Origin: Microbulbifer sp. MI-G | GTDB lineage: Bacteria > Pseudomonadota > Gammaproteobacteria > Pseudomonadales > Cellvibrionaceae | DNA length: 64,000 bases | Assembly: GCF_030440425.1 (NCBI RefSeq) | Contig: NZ_CP098023.1 | Span: 1,539,501 to 1,603,500, forward strand | Reading direction: 5' to 3' | Shown here: piece after piece, positions 42,961 to 50,608 of the stretch | How the letters are laid out: each line of letters starts with the position of its first letter | Position numbering within the stretch: the stretch's first letter is position 1 | The notes under the pieces: generated by a model | Told to the model about the DNA's origin: nothing | The model's database searches: none | The model's input: only the letters and a program-made list of their open reading frames with translations | Program-made: the position numbers and the translations under genes

Positions 42961-43230
42961 TCCCTTGGCAGCCTCTGACAGAACCAACTTGTCCAGCGTG
43001 AGATCCGATACTGCTCGGCGCAACCGCTCATTCTCCTTTTGTAGTCGCTTGAGTTCCCTCAGTTGGTCGGTTCCCATCCCGCCATACTGCTTACGCCAGC
43101 GATAGAACGTCTGCTCAGTTATTTGCATCTGGCGTATCGCATCCAAACGCGACATTCCCTGACCGCAGAGCACCTCAATCTGCCGCAGCTTCGTGACAAT
43201 TTCTTCCGGCTTATGATGTTTGATTCCCAT
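42952..43230 (-). CDS. IS3-family transposase orfA
   Basis: 92 residues: MGIKHHKPEEIVTKLRQIEV, HTH (DAIRQMQITEQTFYRWRKQY) and a zipper (LKRLQKENERLRRAVSDLTL). Ends AAKGNF, the typical junction to orfB. Confidence 0.85.
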   Translation of the reverse strand: MGIKHHKPEEIVTKLRQIEVLCGQGMSRLDAIRQMQITEQTFYRWRKQYGGMGTDQLRELKRLQKENERLRRAVSDLTLDKLVLSEAAKGNF

Positions 43231-43286
43231 GTTTAGTCCTCCGTCTCCTAATTATACGGGTGGACCACTTCAAGGGGGAGGACCAG

Positions 43287-43333
43287 TGAGCCAGATCAGC
43301 CCGCCTAAGAGATTCCGGCAATTTGTTGGTTAA
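43287..43333 (+). pseudogene. 3' end of a second phage dnaB
   Basis: The last codons SPPKRFRQFVG plus the following 18 nt match 31124-31187. The IS cut the rest off. It shows that a second prophage of the same kind once stood here. Confidence 0.85.
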
Positions 43334-43350
43334 TCGAGATAGGGGAAAAG

Positions 43351-43740
43351 ATGGTCAATGAAATCAGCATTCGCGAGCGCCTGTGGGAGTGGTCCAGGGC
43401 CTATCCTGAACGTGCGGGGGACTCAGTGAGTTGGCCCCGTATGGCGGCATTTGGCCGAAGGATGATCTCAGGGCATAGGGAGGGCCCGGTACCGATGGAT
43501 TACGAGAGAGCAGTCCTCACGGATGCAGCAGTATTGGCTTACCTGAATGTGATAGCCAGGCGCCAGGACAAGGAGAAGGCCGCGCTGGAGAGGTTGGTTT
43601 TTTGGTTGCGATATTACTACCGTTGGGAAATGCAGGATGTGGCCAGGAAGGTCAAAAGGTCAAAGCCGTGGGTTGAAAAAATGTGTCAAATTGTTGAGGC
43701 GACGGTGGAAGCTTTCTTTTTGTCGCAGAATGCCGCATAA
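43351..43740 (+). CDS. Q-like phage late regulator, copy 2
   Basis: 129 residues, same length as copy 1 and same start (MVNEISIRERLWEWSRAYPE). Differences cluster in the C-terminal DNA-binding part (MQDVARKVKRSKPWVEKMCQ), matching the differences in the downstream leader. Regulates late genes by inference only. Confidence 0.55.
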   Translation: MVNEISIRERLWEWSRAYPERAGDSVSWPRMAAFGRRMISGHREGPVPMDYERAVLTDAAVLAYLNVIARRQDKEKAALERLVFWLRYYYRWEMQDVARKVKRSKPWVEKMCQIVEATVEAFFLSQNAA

Positions 43741-43766
43741 CTGTATTTAAAAACAGGCTGTATGTA

Positions 43767-43843
43767 TTGACACCATACGTCCATATGGGTTAACTTTGTA
43801 TAAGCTGTCGCGAAGTATGCGCAGCAGGACCATACCCCCCCTT
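43767..43843 (+). promoter_or_regulatory. Late promoter and leader hairpin, copy 2
   Basis: TTGACA at 43767 and TATAAG at 43799 (26 nt apart, too far for a pair, so one may belong to a separate promoter). The leader GCTGTCGCG-AAGTAT-GCGCAGC is identical to copy 1. Confidence 0.45.
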
Positions 43844-43845
43844 TG

Positions 43846-43880
43846 AAAGCCCCGTCTGGTTAATCCGGCAGGGCTTTTTT
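43846..43880 (+). terminator. Late leader terminator, copy 2
   Basis: AAAGCCCCG...AGGGCTTTTTT, the same position relative to the leader hairpin as in copy 1. Confidence 0.7.
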
Positions 43881-44052
43881 ACGGCTGTAATTTAGGCATG
43901 GACTATTCGTAATGTAATTGGGGGAGAGGCGTTGATTTCCTCCAAGGTTGCCGTATACTGCAATGCTCTATAGAGTAGTGCGACAAGGTTTCGCGTAGGG
44001 TTAGGGCGCACTTGTAGATACAGATAGATTGCAAGCTAAGTAAGACGGGTGT

Positions 44053-44400
44053 ATGAAAAATATAATCTTTTTGATCGTTGGAATATTGATCTCTATTAAT
44101 GTCGCTGCTTCGAGTCAAAGTGGCTATATAGACATATCTCAGAGCAACATTCAGCTTATAAGTAATGGGGAAGATAGCAGATTATTTATTAACGGTGTCA
44201 CAATGGAAGACTCGGTATGTGATATTAAAAATTATCCTGTAATATTATTCTCTAATAATCCGATAGCCAAAGAAATGTATTCTATGATTTTGGCTGCTAA
44301 AGCAGCTGGAAGGCAGATAAATCTCGTCGCTGGAGCTTGTGTAGACCTAGCTGGAAAAGGAACTACCTACCCTTCAGTGAATTCTGTCTATATGAAGTGA
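44053..44400 (+). CDS. Cargo secreted protein, 115 residues
   Basis: Signal peptide MKNIIFLIVGILISINVAAS. The mature part (SGYIDISQSNIQLISNGEDS, CDIKNYPVILFSNNPIAKEM, QINLVAGACVDLAGKG) has two Cys. The pattern resembles small exported proteins common in Vibrio integron cassettes. AT-rich. Sits between late leader and lysin, where the holin would be expected. Confidence 0.55.
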   Translation: MKNIIFLIVGILISINVAASSQSGYIDISQSNIQLISNGEDSRLFINGVTMEDSVCDIKNYPVILFSNNPIAKEMYSMILAAKAAGRQINLVAGACVDLAGKGTTYPSVNSVYMK

Positions 44401-44513
44401 ACATCGCAAGCAGAAGTTGAAGGGCTATGACGGTTAAATTTCTGTGTCAGTTAAATAGACTGATAAGCATATAGCAGGTTCTGAGTACGATACTTTACTA
44501 ACTAAATCAATCC

Positions 44514-44538
44514 AAAGCCCGCCCAGTGCGGGCTTTTT
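44514..44538 (+). terminator. Terminator before the M15 lysin gene, copy 2
   Basis: AAAGCCC-GCCCAGTGC-GGGCTTT plus TT. Confidence 0.75.
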
Positions 44539-44554
44539 CGTATCAGGCAATCCC

Positions 44555-44932
44555 ATGTTCAATAACGACTACTTCACGAAAGCGGAGTTGTCCTGCCGTT
44601 GTTGCGGGAAACTCCACTTCTCGGATGACACGCTGCGTCGATTGATCAGAGTCAGGGAGCGCTTCAACAAGCCGATAGTGACCACCTCCGGTTACCGCTG
44701 CCCGGCCCACTGCGCCCGTATCGGCTCCACCATGACACACACTACCGGTCAGGCTGTGGATGTATCAGTTTCTGGTGGGCATGCCTATGAGCTGCTGGGG
44801 ATCGCGCTGGAGGAAGGGTTCACTGGCATTGGCGTAAAGCAGAAGGGTGCCCACAAGGGCCGATTTCTGCACTTGGATGATCTCGGACCTGTACCGGGTG
44901 AGCGTACCCGGCCTACTGTCTGGAGTTATTGA
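44555..44932 (+). CDS. Peptidase M15 family lysin, copy 2
   Basis: 125 residues, MFNNDYFTKAELSCRCCGKL, TSGYRCPAHC, GSTMTHTTGQAVDVSVSGGH and GRFLHLDDL: all zinc ligands kept (His of THTTGQAVD, Asp, His of LHLDD). It differs from copy 1 at scattered sites, so the duplication is old or came from a related phage. Cleaves peptidoglycan crosslinks. Confidence 0.87.
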   Translation: MFNNDYFTKAELSCRCCGKLHFSDDTLRRLIRVRERFNKPIVTTSGYRCPAHCARIGSTMTHTTGQAVDVSVSGGHAYELLGIALEEGFTGIGVKQKGAHKGRFLHLDDLGPVPGERTRPTVWSY

Positions 44933-44964
44933 GGGGGAGAGCGCATGAAGGGAGTGACGTAGAA

Positions 44965-45023
44965 TTGATTCTGAGACCATAATCAGGATAATACTGGTCA
45001 TGGCGATCAGTATATAAAGGTTA
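44965..45023 (+). promoter_or_regulatory. Cassette promoter module R5
   Basis: TTGATT (44965) - 16 nt - GATAAT (44987), then ACTGGTCATGGCGATCAGTA and AGGTTAGTG. It lies 33 nt after the lysin stop, replacing DUF1364, whose first bases GGGGAGAGCGCATG-AAGG remain at 44934-44951. Confidence 0.75.
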
Positions 45024-45042
45024 GTGCTATTTAGGTGTCGAC

Positions 45043-45396
45043 TTGGAATATTTAATAACCGGGATCAGTTGCTTTCTCATTGCTTTCTTAACTACGTACT
45101 TATCCGATAAGTTTACAAAGAAAAAGTATCAAAATATTGAGAAGAGGATTTTCCGTGACCTCGGAGATAGAATAGAAATTACCACATCATTAGGTACTTG
45201 GCCGTTTGGTCCAAAGACTGTACAAGTGAAAAAAGATGGTGTCGAATTGATTCAGGAAGATGCTGTTATTAGCCTTTTTTTGAAAAACAAAGGCGTTATA
45301 GATTTGTTCTTTTATGGTGTTAACTCTAAAGAGATAGCCCAAGAGGCTGCCATAGTTTTTCCCGAGGCAGAGAAGGTGGAAATTCCCCGGCACTAG
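45043..45396 (+). CDS. Cargo membrane-anchored protein, 117 residues
   Basis: TTG start after AGGTG; one N-terminal helix (MEYLITGISCFLIAFLTTYL), then a basic turn (DKFTKKKYQNIEKRI) and a soluble part (ITTSLGTWPFGPKTVQVKKD) that may form a small beta domain. No family recognised. Confidence 0.5.
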   Translation: MEYLITGISCFLIAFLTTYLSDKFTKKKYQNIEKRIFRDLGDRIEITTSLGTWPFGPKTVQVKKDGVELIQEDAVISLFLKNKGVIDLFFYGVNSKEIAQEAAIVFPEAEKVEIPRH

Positions 45397-45528
45397 CAAG
45401 CAAGGCCAGGTAATATGTTCCGGGCCCTTGGCTCTCCGCGGGGGAGCCTACCTTGTACATCTTTTGCGCAGGTCGCTATGCTCCCAATTTCCGCACAAAG
45501 TAAGCCGCACCTGCTGCGGGCGTTAGTG
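45391..45528 (+). other. attC-like recombination site, long type
   Basis: GGCACTAGC at the left and GCGTTAGTGC at the right are complementary, and inner CCAGGT and ACCTG boxes pair. Length about 138 nt, like VCR-type sites. It directly follows the stop of the preceding gene. Confidence 0.5.
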
Positions 45529-45596
45529 CATCAAGCTAAGCTTGATGCTTCTTACGGGGTGAAAGTCCCTGTCGGGCAAGGTCTAACCAACTACCC
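45528..45596. other. Perfect palindrome and group II intron-like fragment
   Basis: GCATCAAGCT-A-AGCTTGATGC, then GGGGTGAAAGTCCCTGTCGG, a motif typical of group II intron domain I. Class C group II introns insert next to attC stems, so this could be a remnant. Confidence 0.3.
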
Positions 45597-45621
45597 AAAC
45601 CGGCCACTGAGCCGGTTTTTT
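45597..45621 (+). terminator. Terminator module T2
   Basis: CCGGC-CACTGA-GCCGG plus T6, followed by the conserved linker and module R6. Confidence 0.8.
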
Positions 45622-45713
45622 ACTCTGAAAGGGGGCGTTCATATTTTGTACAATTGTGCCAGATCCATGTAACTAGCTGTTTTTAATGCGGGTTGTGGAG
45701 AGTTGTCGCAGAA

Positions 45714-45772
45714 TTGATTTCGAGATAGTAATCAGGATAATAGTGGTCACGGTGATCAGTATTTAAATGTTA
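45714..45772 (+). promoter_or_regulatory. Cassette promoter module R6
   Basis: TTGATT (45714) - 16 nt - GATAAT (45736), then AGTGGTCACGGTGATCAGTA and ATGTTAC; 16 nt to the next start. Confidence 0.75.
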
Positions 45773-45787
45773 CATTTCTAGGTGAGT

Positions 45788-46339
45788 ATGGAAATTCAAA
45801 TCACACTACAAAAAGAAGATTGGAAGCAATATCAAAGCTATATCGAGAAGGAGCTACCAAAGCATCTGAAAACATGGATGGATAGCCCTTGGATAAATAT
45901 GCTTATCTGGATGGTTATTGCATTCGTATTTCTGTCAATCTTCAACCGGCATAGTACTTTTCATTGGTTCACAGCCATTTCTGTCAGCGTGTTTTTTATA
46001 CTCATATCGGCCTTGTTTATCTTTAATATGTTTAAAATCAGAAGAGCATTCGAGCCGTCTGATCAAGGCACTTTCTGCGGAAGCCACAAATTTACATTTG
46101 ATGACTCTGGAATCAATTCAGAAGGGAGGGGTTACAAGGGAACTCAATCTTGGGAAATTGTTAAGAAAATAGAGCGGGCGCAAGGAATGATCATGATCTA
46201 TCTGGATACAGCCTATGCATATGTATTTCCAGAATCGAAGCTTGAAGATCCCGATGGTTTCTACAAATATATATCAGAGCGTTATTCAAATGTAACGAGT
46301 AAAGCAAGTGGGACGTCGCAAAGCGGCGCCCCTTCTTGA
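45788..46339 (+). CDS. Cargo membrane protein, YcxB-like
   Basis: About 183 residues from MEIQITLQKEDWKQYQSYIE. Two transmembrane helices (WINMLIWMVIAFVFLSIF, WFTAISVSVFFILISALFIF) are followed by GTFCGSHKFTFDDSGINSEG and a YKGTQSWEIVKKIERAQGMI turn, the YcxB arrangement in which the C-terminal part forms a PH-like domain. GTG at 45782 is an alternative start. Role unknown. Confidence 0.6.
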   Translation: MEIQITLQKEDWKQYQSYIEKELPKHLKTWMDSPWINMLIWMVIAFVFLSIFNRHSTFHWFTAISVSVFFILISALFIFNMFKIRRAFEPSDQGTFCGSHKFTFDDSGINSEGRGYKGTQSWEIVKKIERAQGMIMIYLDTAYAYVFPESKLEDPDGFYKYISERYSNVTSKASGTSQSGAPS

Positions 46340-46347
46340 GGTATTAA

Positions 46348-46830
46348 GTGATAAGAGAAAAAATGAGTAATTTAAATTACAAATCTCCAAACTCCACCTT
46401 AATTGAGGTTAGTGTTCAGACTTCAGCTGTAGGAAAATGGTTGGCTTTAATTGGATCTATAACTCTTTTGTCTCTACCAATTGGAATTATCTCGACCATA
46501 ATTTCAATGTATCAGCTTTTTCAGGAAATAACGGTACAGGGGGCGAGGAGTTCAGAGTTTATTGCAAACGGCATGTCTGAAGCCCTAATCCCAACAATAT
46601 TGGGATTGATTTATTCTTTGCCTGGCGCAATTCTTTTGTGTGTATCCATTGTGTTTTTTAGGCATCGTCGGCCTTGGGTTTTTAGAGTCTCAATTGCGGC
46701 TTCTATCGTGGTATTTCTGTTATTCCCAATCGGAACAGTTGTTTCTTTAATAATCATTTTTATGTTAGTGAAGCACAAGCATAGTTTTTATGTGTGTGGC
46801 AATTGGGCACTTAACAAGCGCAAGCAATAA
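46348..46830 (+). CDS. Cargo membrane protein with MotA/TolQ/ExbB-like motif
   Basis: 160 residues with GTG start after GAGGT. Hydrophobic helices at about 31-55, 80-102 and 110-140. The segment EFIANGMSEALIPTILGLIY fits the G-I-S-EAL-x-T-x-x-GL-x core of MotA/TolQ/ExbB proton channels, but the protein is short and has no TolR-like partner beside it. It probably forms a unit with the preceding gene, 8 nt away. Confidence 0.5.
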   Translation: MIREKMSNLNYKSPNSTLIEVSVQTSAVGKWLALIGSITLLSLPIGIISTIISMYQLFQEITVQGARSSEFIANGMSEALIPTILGLIYSLPGAILLCVSIVFFRHRRPWVFRVSIAASIVVFLLFPIGTVVSLIIIFMLVKHKHSFYVCGNWALNKRKQ

Positions 46831-46878
46831 ACTAGGGCCCCTTGCAGGATAGCGCTAGCCGCTTTTAGCCAACCACCC

Positions 46879-46904
46879 AAGCCGGCCACTGAGCCGGTTT
46901 TTTT
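46879..46904 (+). terminator. Terminator module T3
   Basis: AGCCGGC-CACTGA-GCCGGTT plus T6; followed by ACGCCTGGAGAAAG, shared with T7 but not with the linker of T1, T2, T4 and T5. Confidence 0.8.
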
Positions 46905-47246
46905 ACGCCTGGAGAAAGTGACTTGATGAGCGGACAGGAAGGGGGTGGGAGGGTGTACTACAAGTGCCAAGGCCCGAATTATAGAGCCATGGCTGACATC
47001 CAATGAAAGTTTCCCTAACTTATTGATTTAATTGTGGGTAAAATGTGTTAAGAGCGGGAGGTTGAACCAGGCGACTTGAGCCAATGACTCACTATCTTTG
47101 GTTACTATTTGAACGAAAATCTATAACCTACTGAAAATAAAGGCTTTTCTGCGGATCTTGAAAGCTCCATTCCAGAAATAGTGGCCAAATGGATAGTGAG
47201 CCACCGGCTCTTTAATAAACTGTTAGGATTGCAAGGAAGTCTGGTC
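46905..47246. other. Non-coding stretch before the HEPN gene
   Basis: No gene and no R module, so this cassette lacks the shared promoter. Codons upstream of 47247 are open to 47181 but lack a ribosome site. Confidence 0.4.
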
Positions 47247-48332
47247 ATGCAAAATTTACCCTCACATCTCTTTAAGGAAATACAAGAAGCGATATGTAGA
47301 CCTGAAGGCACAGTCACGTTTAACTATGAATCACCTGACCTGTTCGATAAAGATAAGCTGGGAGAGGTTATCCTTGAGATTCCTTCTGGTCAGCATCTTT
47401 TCCGACTGGAGCGTGATAACAGTTTGTGCGTTCACTTTTATCATTCGTCCCCTGGCACAGGAACGAGAGTTGCGACTGTAGATCTCAAGAACCTGCCACC
47501 AGCACCAGTCGTATTTTTGGCGTTCTCATGGACACCAAGTGAAACAAAACTGCATGTGAGGCCAAACACACCTGAGGCCGAACTCGTAAGTGCTACTGGG
47601 GTAGTCTCACAGAGGCAATTCTGTGTCGGCAAAGACGGGAGGGTTTATCAAATCGGAGATAATGGTTTAGACGTCATGGGCCTGAATTCCTATCAGGCCG
47701 GTGAACCTATCATATTACCAACAGGCAAAAAGGCATGGGAAGAGACCGTAAAAGCAATCGAAGTTCTCTCAAAAGGTGAGTCAAAAGAAAGTTACATTTT
47801 CGAGGTGGTAGTAACAAACCTGTCATTAGCGATACTGGTTACTGGATTTGAGACATACTCTAAAAAACGCTTCTTGGAGTTAGAACAGGAAGGTTTAACC
47901 CCTAATACAAATTCAGTCATAGACGCTTTTTACTCAAAAAAAGAACGAGAAATCGGTATCGGCACTGTACTTGAATCAGAGGCTGAAGATGCGGGCACTA
48001 CGGTATTACAGCATGTGGTTTCAAAGGGGAAGATCAATTTCCAAAACTACAGTAGCTGTAAGCGTGCTTTTAAAAAAGCTTATGGAATTAAGTTCGGTAA
48101 TTTAGGCCTTTCTAGCGACACACTAGAAAATCTGCAGTCATTTATTCGTTACCGACATAGAATAATACACGTATCTTCTCTTGACGGTACGCTCAATCTA
48201 GAAAATATTCCACCAGAAGAGCCTATATTCTCCAACAAGGAAACCGCAGAAAATGCAACAAATTGCTTTAGTGAATTTATTGAAGCATTGCACAAATCAA
48301 CGTTGTCGCTCCGACCAGGAAATAAACCCTAA
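47247..48332 (+). CDS. Cargo HEPN-motif protein, putative ribonuclease
   Basis: 361 residues from MQNLPSHLFKEIQEAICRPE (AAGGAAG before the ATG). The N-terminal 170 residues are beta-rich and not recognised. The C-terminal part is helical: FEVVVTNLSLAILVTGFETY, KKRFLELEQEG, then FQNYSSCKRAFKKAYGIKFG and RYRHRIIHVSSLDG. The RHRIIH string fits R-x4-H of HEPN RNases, placed on a helix after a LETY-like helix as in RiboL-PSP-type HEPN proteins of abortive infection systems. No signal peptide. Flanked by an attC site. Activity is unproven. Confidence 0.6.
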   Translation: MQNLPSHLFKEIQEAICRPEGTVTFNYESPDLFDKDKLGEVILEIPSGQHLFRLERDNSLCVHFYHSSPGTGTRVATVDLKNLPPAPVVFLAFSWTPSETKLHVRPNTPEAELVSATGVVSQRQFCVGKDGRVYQIGDNGLDVMGLNSYQAGEPIILPTGKKAWEETVKAIEVLSKGESKESYIFEVVVTNLSLAILVTGFETYSKKRFLELEQEGLTPNTNSVIDAFYSKKEREIGIGTVLESEAEDAGTTVLQHVVSKGKINFQNYSSCKRAFKKAYGIKFGNLGLSSDTLENLQSFIRYRHRIIHVSSLDGTLNLENIPPEEPIFSNKETAENATNCFSEFIEALHKSTLSLRPGNKP

Positions 48333-48398
48333 CAAGTGCAGGCAGAGGGAACGCTTCGCTCGTTCCTCGCTATGCGTCCCCTGCTGCAAGCGTTAAGT
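48326..48398 (+). other. attC-like site after the HEPN gene
   Basis: CCTAAC...GCGTTAAGT; arms TGCAG-GCAG-AGGGA and TCCCCTGCTGCA pair, with an unpaired G and a short apical hairpin GAACG-CTTCGCT-CGTTC. About 73 nt. Confidence 0.75.
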
Positions 48399-48407
48399 GC
48401 CACTGAG

Positions 48408-48776
48408 ATGAAACGAGAAAATTTGGGATACGAGGGTAGATCATGGATCATAGGATCATATCTTCTGGTTGTGTTCTTTCTGTTTCAATGGATGGTGATT
48501 TTTCTAACTGTCACGGTTCCTATCGGTAGCAGATCGGCGGACTACTGGCTTGTAGCGAATGAATATGGCCAAAGCTTATATGGTCAGTTCTTGCTCATAT
48601 TTCTATTGGTAGGTGTGCTTGCTGTTATAGAGGTGTTACTTACGATAAAGGGGCACATAGAAAATCCACTGCCTAATCTTGTAATTGGATGTACAATAAT
48701 TGTTTCAATTCTTGCAATTCTCTACGCTATGTTTTGCCAATGGGAGTTGTTTTTATTGGAGTGGGATCGGACTTAA
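48408..48776 (+). CDS. Cargo membrane protein, 122 residues
   Basis: From MKRENLGYEGRSWIIGSYLL, placed directly after the attC site. Three or four transmembrane helices (LVVFFLFQWMVIFLTVTV, LLIFLLVGVLAVIEVLLTIK, LVIGCTIIVSILAILYAMFC). The frame extends through attC to 48336, which is not translated product. No family recognised. Confidence 0.55.
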   Translation: MKRENLGYEGRSWIIGSYLLVVFFLFQWMVIFLTVTVPIGSRSADYWLVANEYGQSLYGQFLLIFLLVGVLAVIEVLLTIKGHIENPLPNLVIGCTIIVSILAILYAMFCQWELFLLEWDRT

Positions 48777-48930
48777 CAAATAAGGATAAGTTGCGCTTAC
48801 CGTAACATATCTGGTTGTTGAACAAGCCCGGCCAGCTTTATTCATGTAAATAAATCGAAGGGGGAATGCGTTTCGGGGTATAAATCAGCTATCTTGCGAT
48901 TGTTTTCTCTACCAGACACCCAACCACCCA
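48777..48930. other. Partial attC-like end and conserved spacer
   Basis: ACTTAACAAATAAGG at 48773 looks like the left half of an attC site without its partner. AAATCAGCTATCTTGCGATTG at 48883 recurs at 54813. Confidence 0.35.
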
Positions 48931-48953
48931 AACCGGCCACTGAGCCGGTTTTT
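48931..48953 (+). terminator. Terminator module T4
   Basis: CCGGC-CACTGA-GCCGG plus T5, then the conserved linker and R7. Confidence 0.8.
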
Positions 48954-49044
48954 ACTCTGAAGGGGGTGATCATATTTTGTACGATTGCACCTAATCCATG
49001 TAACTGCCTGTTTTAAATGCGGGCTGTGGAGAGTTGGCACAGAA

Positions 49045-49103
49045 TTGATTCCTGGGCATTAATCAGGATAATAGTGGTTACGACGACCAGTGTGTAAATA
49101 TTA
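49045..49103 (+). promoter_or_regulatory. Cassette promoter module R7
   Basis: TTGATT (49045) - 16 nt - GATAAT (49067), ending ATATTATATG, 18 nt before the next ATG. Confidence 0.75.
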
Positions 49104-49121
49104 TATGTTTAGAGTTTAACA

Positions 49122-49508
49122 ATGAAATATGTAATTACGCTAATTGCTAGTTTTCTAGTACCGAATATTGTTTGTGCCAATGCTTTTTATCATGGTCGAT
49201 GGGAGGCAGAAAATGGGGACTCATGTTCTGATATTACTGGAAAAGTAATTTTGGCATACAATGAAAACAGAGAGTTCAGTTTTTCGATGTTCTGTAAAAA
49301 TTCCGGAACCGAGAAGGAGTGCGAAAAAAGCGGAACTACTAAAGATATTCGTTTATCTATGGCATACGGAAAAACAGACGAATATGGTAAACTAAACGTA
49401 GAGAAATATGAAGGCTTTAAGCCTAGTGGTAATATAAATGGTGCTAAAGCATCTGGTTTATTTCAGTCTTCAACTGACTGTAAAGGAAGCTGGGAGGCTA
49501 TTAATTGA
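49122..49508 (+). CDS. Cargo secreted protein, 128 residues
   Basis: Signal peptide MKYVITLIASFLVPNIVCAN. The mature domain (YHGRWEAENGDSCSDITGKV, FSFSMFCKNSGTEKECEKSG, STDCKGSWEAIN) has four Cys and a lipocalin-like GRWE opening. No family recognised. Own promoter R7 and terminator T5. Confidence 0.55.
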   Translation: MKYVITLIASFLVPNIVCANAFYHGRWEAENGDSCSDITGKVILAYNENREFSFSMFCKNSGTEKECEKSGTTKDIRLSMAYGKTDEYGKLNVEKYEGFKPSGNINGAKASGLFQSSTDCKGSWEAIN

Positions 49509-49531
49509 CTTAATCCTATAATCAGGTAAAA

Positions 49532-49597
49532 GCGGGTTTCTAGCCCGCCCTCCCCACCACTGTGCAACCACCCAAACCGGCCACTGAGCCGGGTTTT
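49532..49597 (+). terminator. Double terminator module T5
   Basis: GCGGG-TTTCTAG-CCCGC at 49532 and CCGGC-CACTGA-GCCGG plus T5 at about 49577. Confidence 0.8.
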
Positions 49598-49689
49598 TAC
49601 TTTGGAGGGGGTGATCGTATTTTATACGATTGCACCAAATTTATGTAACTAGCTGTTTTTAATGCGGATTGTGGAGAGTTGGCGCAGAA

Positions 49690-49767
49690 TTGATTCCGGG
49701 GCAGTAATCAGGATAATAGCGGCTAACGGCTGGATCTTCCTTCGGTCGGCCCATTATTGAGATGTTA
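49690..49767 (+). promoter_or_regulatory. Cassette promoter module R8 joined to an attC-like end
   Basis: TTGATT (49690) - 16 nt - GATAAT (49712). After AGCGG the shared tail is replaced by CTAACGGCTGG, a GATCTTCCTTCGG stem and ATGTTATG, a short attC-like structure. Confidence 0.65.
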
Positions 49768-49794
49768 TGTGATAGTCGACTAGAGAAGTACTTT

Positions 49795-50133
49795 ATGGGA
49801 AATGAAATCGAGAATGGAGAAGCTATACGCTCTCTACTTTTAACAATAGCTCCGGATATGATCGCTGCATTAATCTTTATTGCAGGGCTATTTGTTATTT
49901 TTTGGGCATCTATTGATATTTATAAAGAAAAAGGGTTCTCTTGGCGGAAAGTCTTACCAATATGTCTCGCCGGAAGTATCGCAGTTGAGCTGAGTGTTGT
50001 AGCAGCTGAAATATATTTAGAGTGGGAAGTAGTAGTATACATTGAAGCTATTGGCACTATTGTATCGTCAAGCCTATTTTTTGTGGCTGCTTTAGCTTTC
50101 ATGAGATTTGTAAACTATACAAAAAACACATGA
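49795..50133 (+). CDS. Cargo membrane protein, 112 residues
   Basis: From MGNEIENGEAIRSLLLTIAP. Three transmembrane helices (IAALIFIAGLFVIFWASI, KVLPICLAGSIAVELSVVAA, IGTIVSSSLFFVAALAFMRF). The upstream ATG at 49762 lies within the attC-like end, so 49795 is preferred. No family recognised. Confidence 0.5.
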   Translation: MGNEIENGEAIRSLLLTIAPDMIAALIFIAGLFVIFWASIDIYKEKGFSWRKVLPICLAGSIAVELSVVAAEIYLEWEVVVYIEAIGTIVSSSLFFVAALAFMRFVNYTKNT

Positions 50134-50194
50134 CAAGGTACTCAAGCGGAACGAAGTTCTGCGCACTTCGCCCTTCGCAAGGCGTTATATTTCA
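50127..50194 (+). other. attC-like site
   Basis: ACATGACAAGG...AAGGCGTTATAT; GGAACGAAGT and ACTTCG pair at the apex with GGGCGAAGT-type complementarity. About 68 nt, overlapping the preceding stop. Confidence 0.6.
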
Positions 50195-50196
50195 CC

Positions 50197-50601
50197 ATGA
50201 ATAATGTACTGTATTTACTTCTTGCTCTATCTCCGTTGGCCGAAGCCTGTGAATTGACTAAGGAGTATCGTGAAGCGCGGGCCCAAGTAGTAAAGGATTC
50301 CCGCTATGCATTTGAGGCTTGTACTAGCTCGGTAGATGCTTATCACTACTGGCAAGAGGTAGCTCAATGTGAGAAAGAAGGCCGTGGTAAAAACATTGGT
50401 GGCGGGTGTCAGCATATTATTGCTAATCGTATTTCGCCAGTTGAGCGTAACTATGATCACTGCCAAGGCTACAAAGTTACCACCGAGGAGCTAAAAAAAT
50501 ACTTCGAGGAGTACGTGAAGTTCCACAATATAACAAGGTGTTCAACCACCGCTACGCCTTCGGCTCCGCAATTTTCCGCTGCTAAAGACGTTAAATGGTA
50601 A
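50197..50601 (+). CDS. Cargo secreted protein, 134 residues
   Basis: Short signal MNNVLYLLLALSPLAEA, then a helical Cys-containing domain (CELTKEYREARAQVVKDSRY, CTSSVDAYHYWQEVAQCEKE, GGGCQHIIANRI, DHCQGYKV). The last 24 codons run through the following attC-like site, a common feature of integron cassettes. No family recognised. Confidence 0.55.
   Translation: MNNVLYLLLALSPLAEACELTKEYREARAQVVKDSRYAFEACTSSVDAYHYWQEVAQCEKEGRGKNIGGGCQHIIANRISPVERNYDHCQGYKVTTEELKKYFEEYVKFHNITRCSTTATPSAPQFSAAKDVKW
50528..50597 (+). other. attC-like site inside a gene 3' end
   Basis: ATATAACAAGG...GACGTTAAAT, with GTTAAAT fitting GTTRRRY. Central CGCCTTCGGC hairpin. About 70 nt. Confidence 0.55.
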
Positions 50602-50608
50602 GAGTAAG

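Larger units (their letters stand above)
42059..43286 (-). mobile_element. IS3-family insertion sequence, degraded
   Basis: Imperfect terminal repeats (TGGTC-AGCCCCAC on the left, complement of TGGTCCTCCCCCTTGAAGTG on the right) enclose orfA and a broken orfB. It truncates a second dnaB. Confidence 0.7.
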
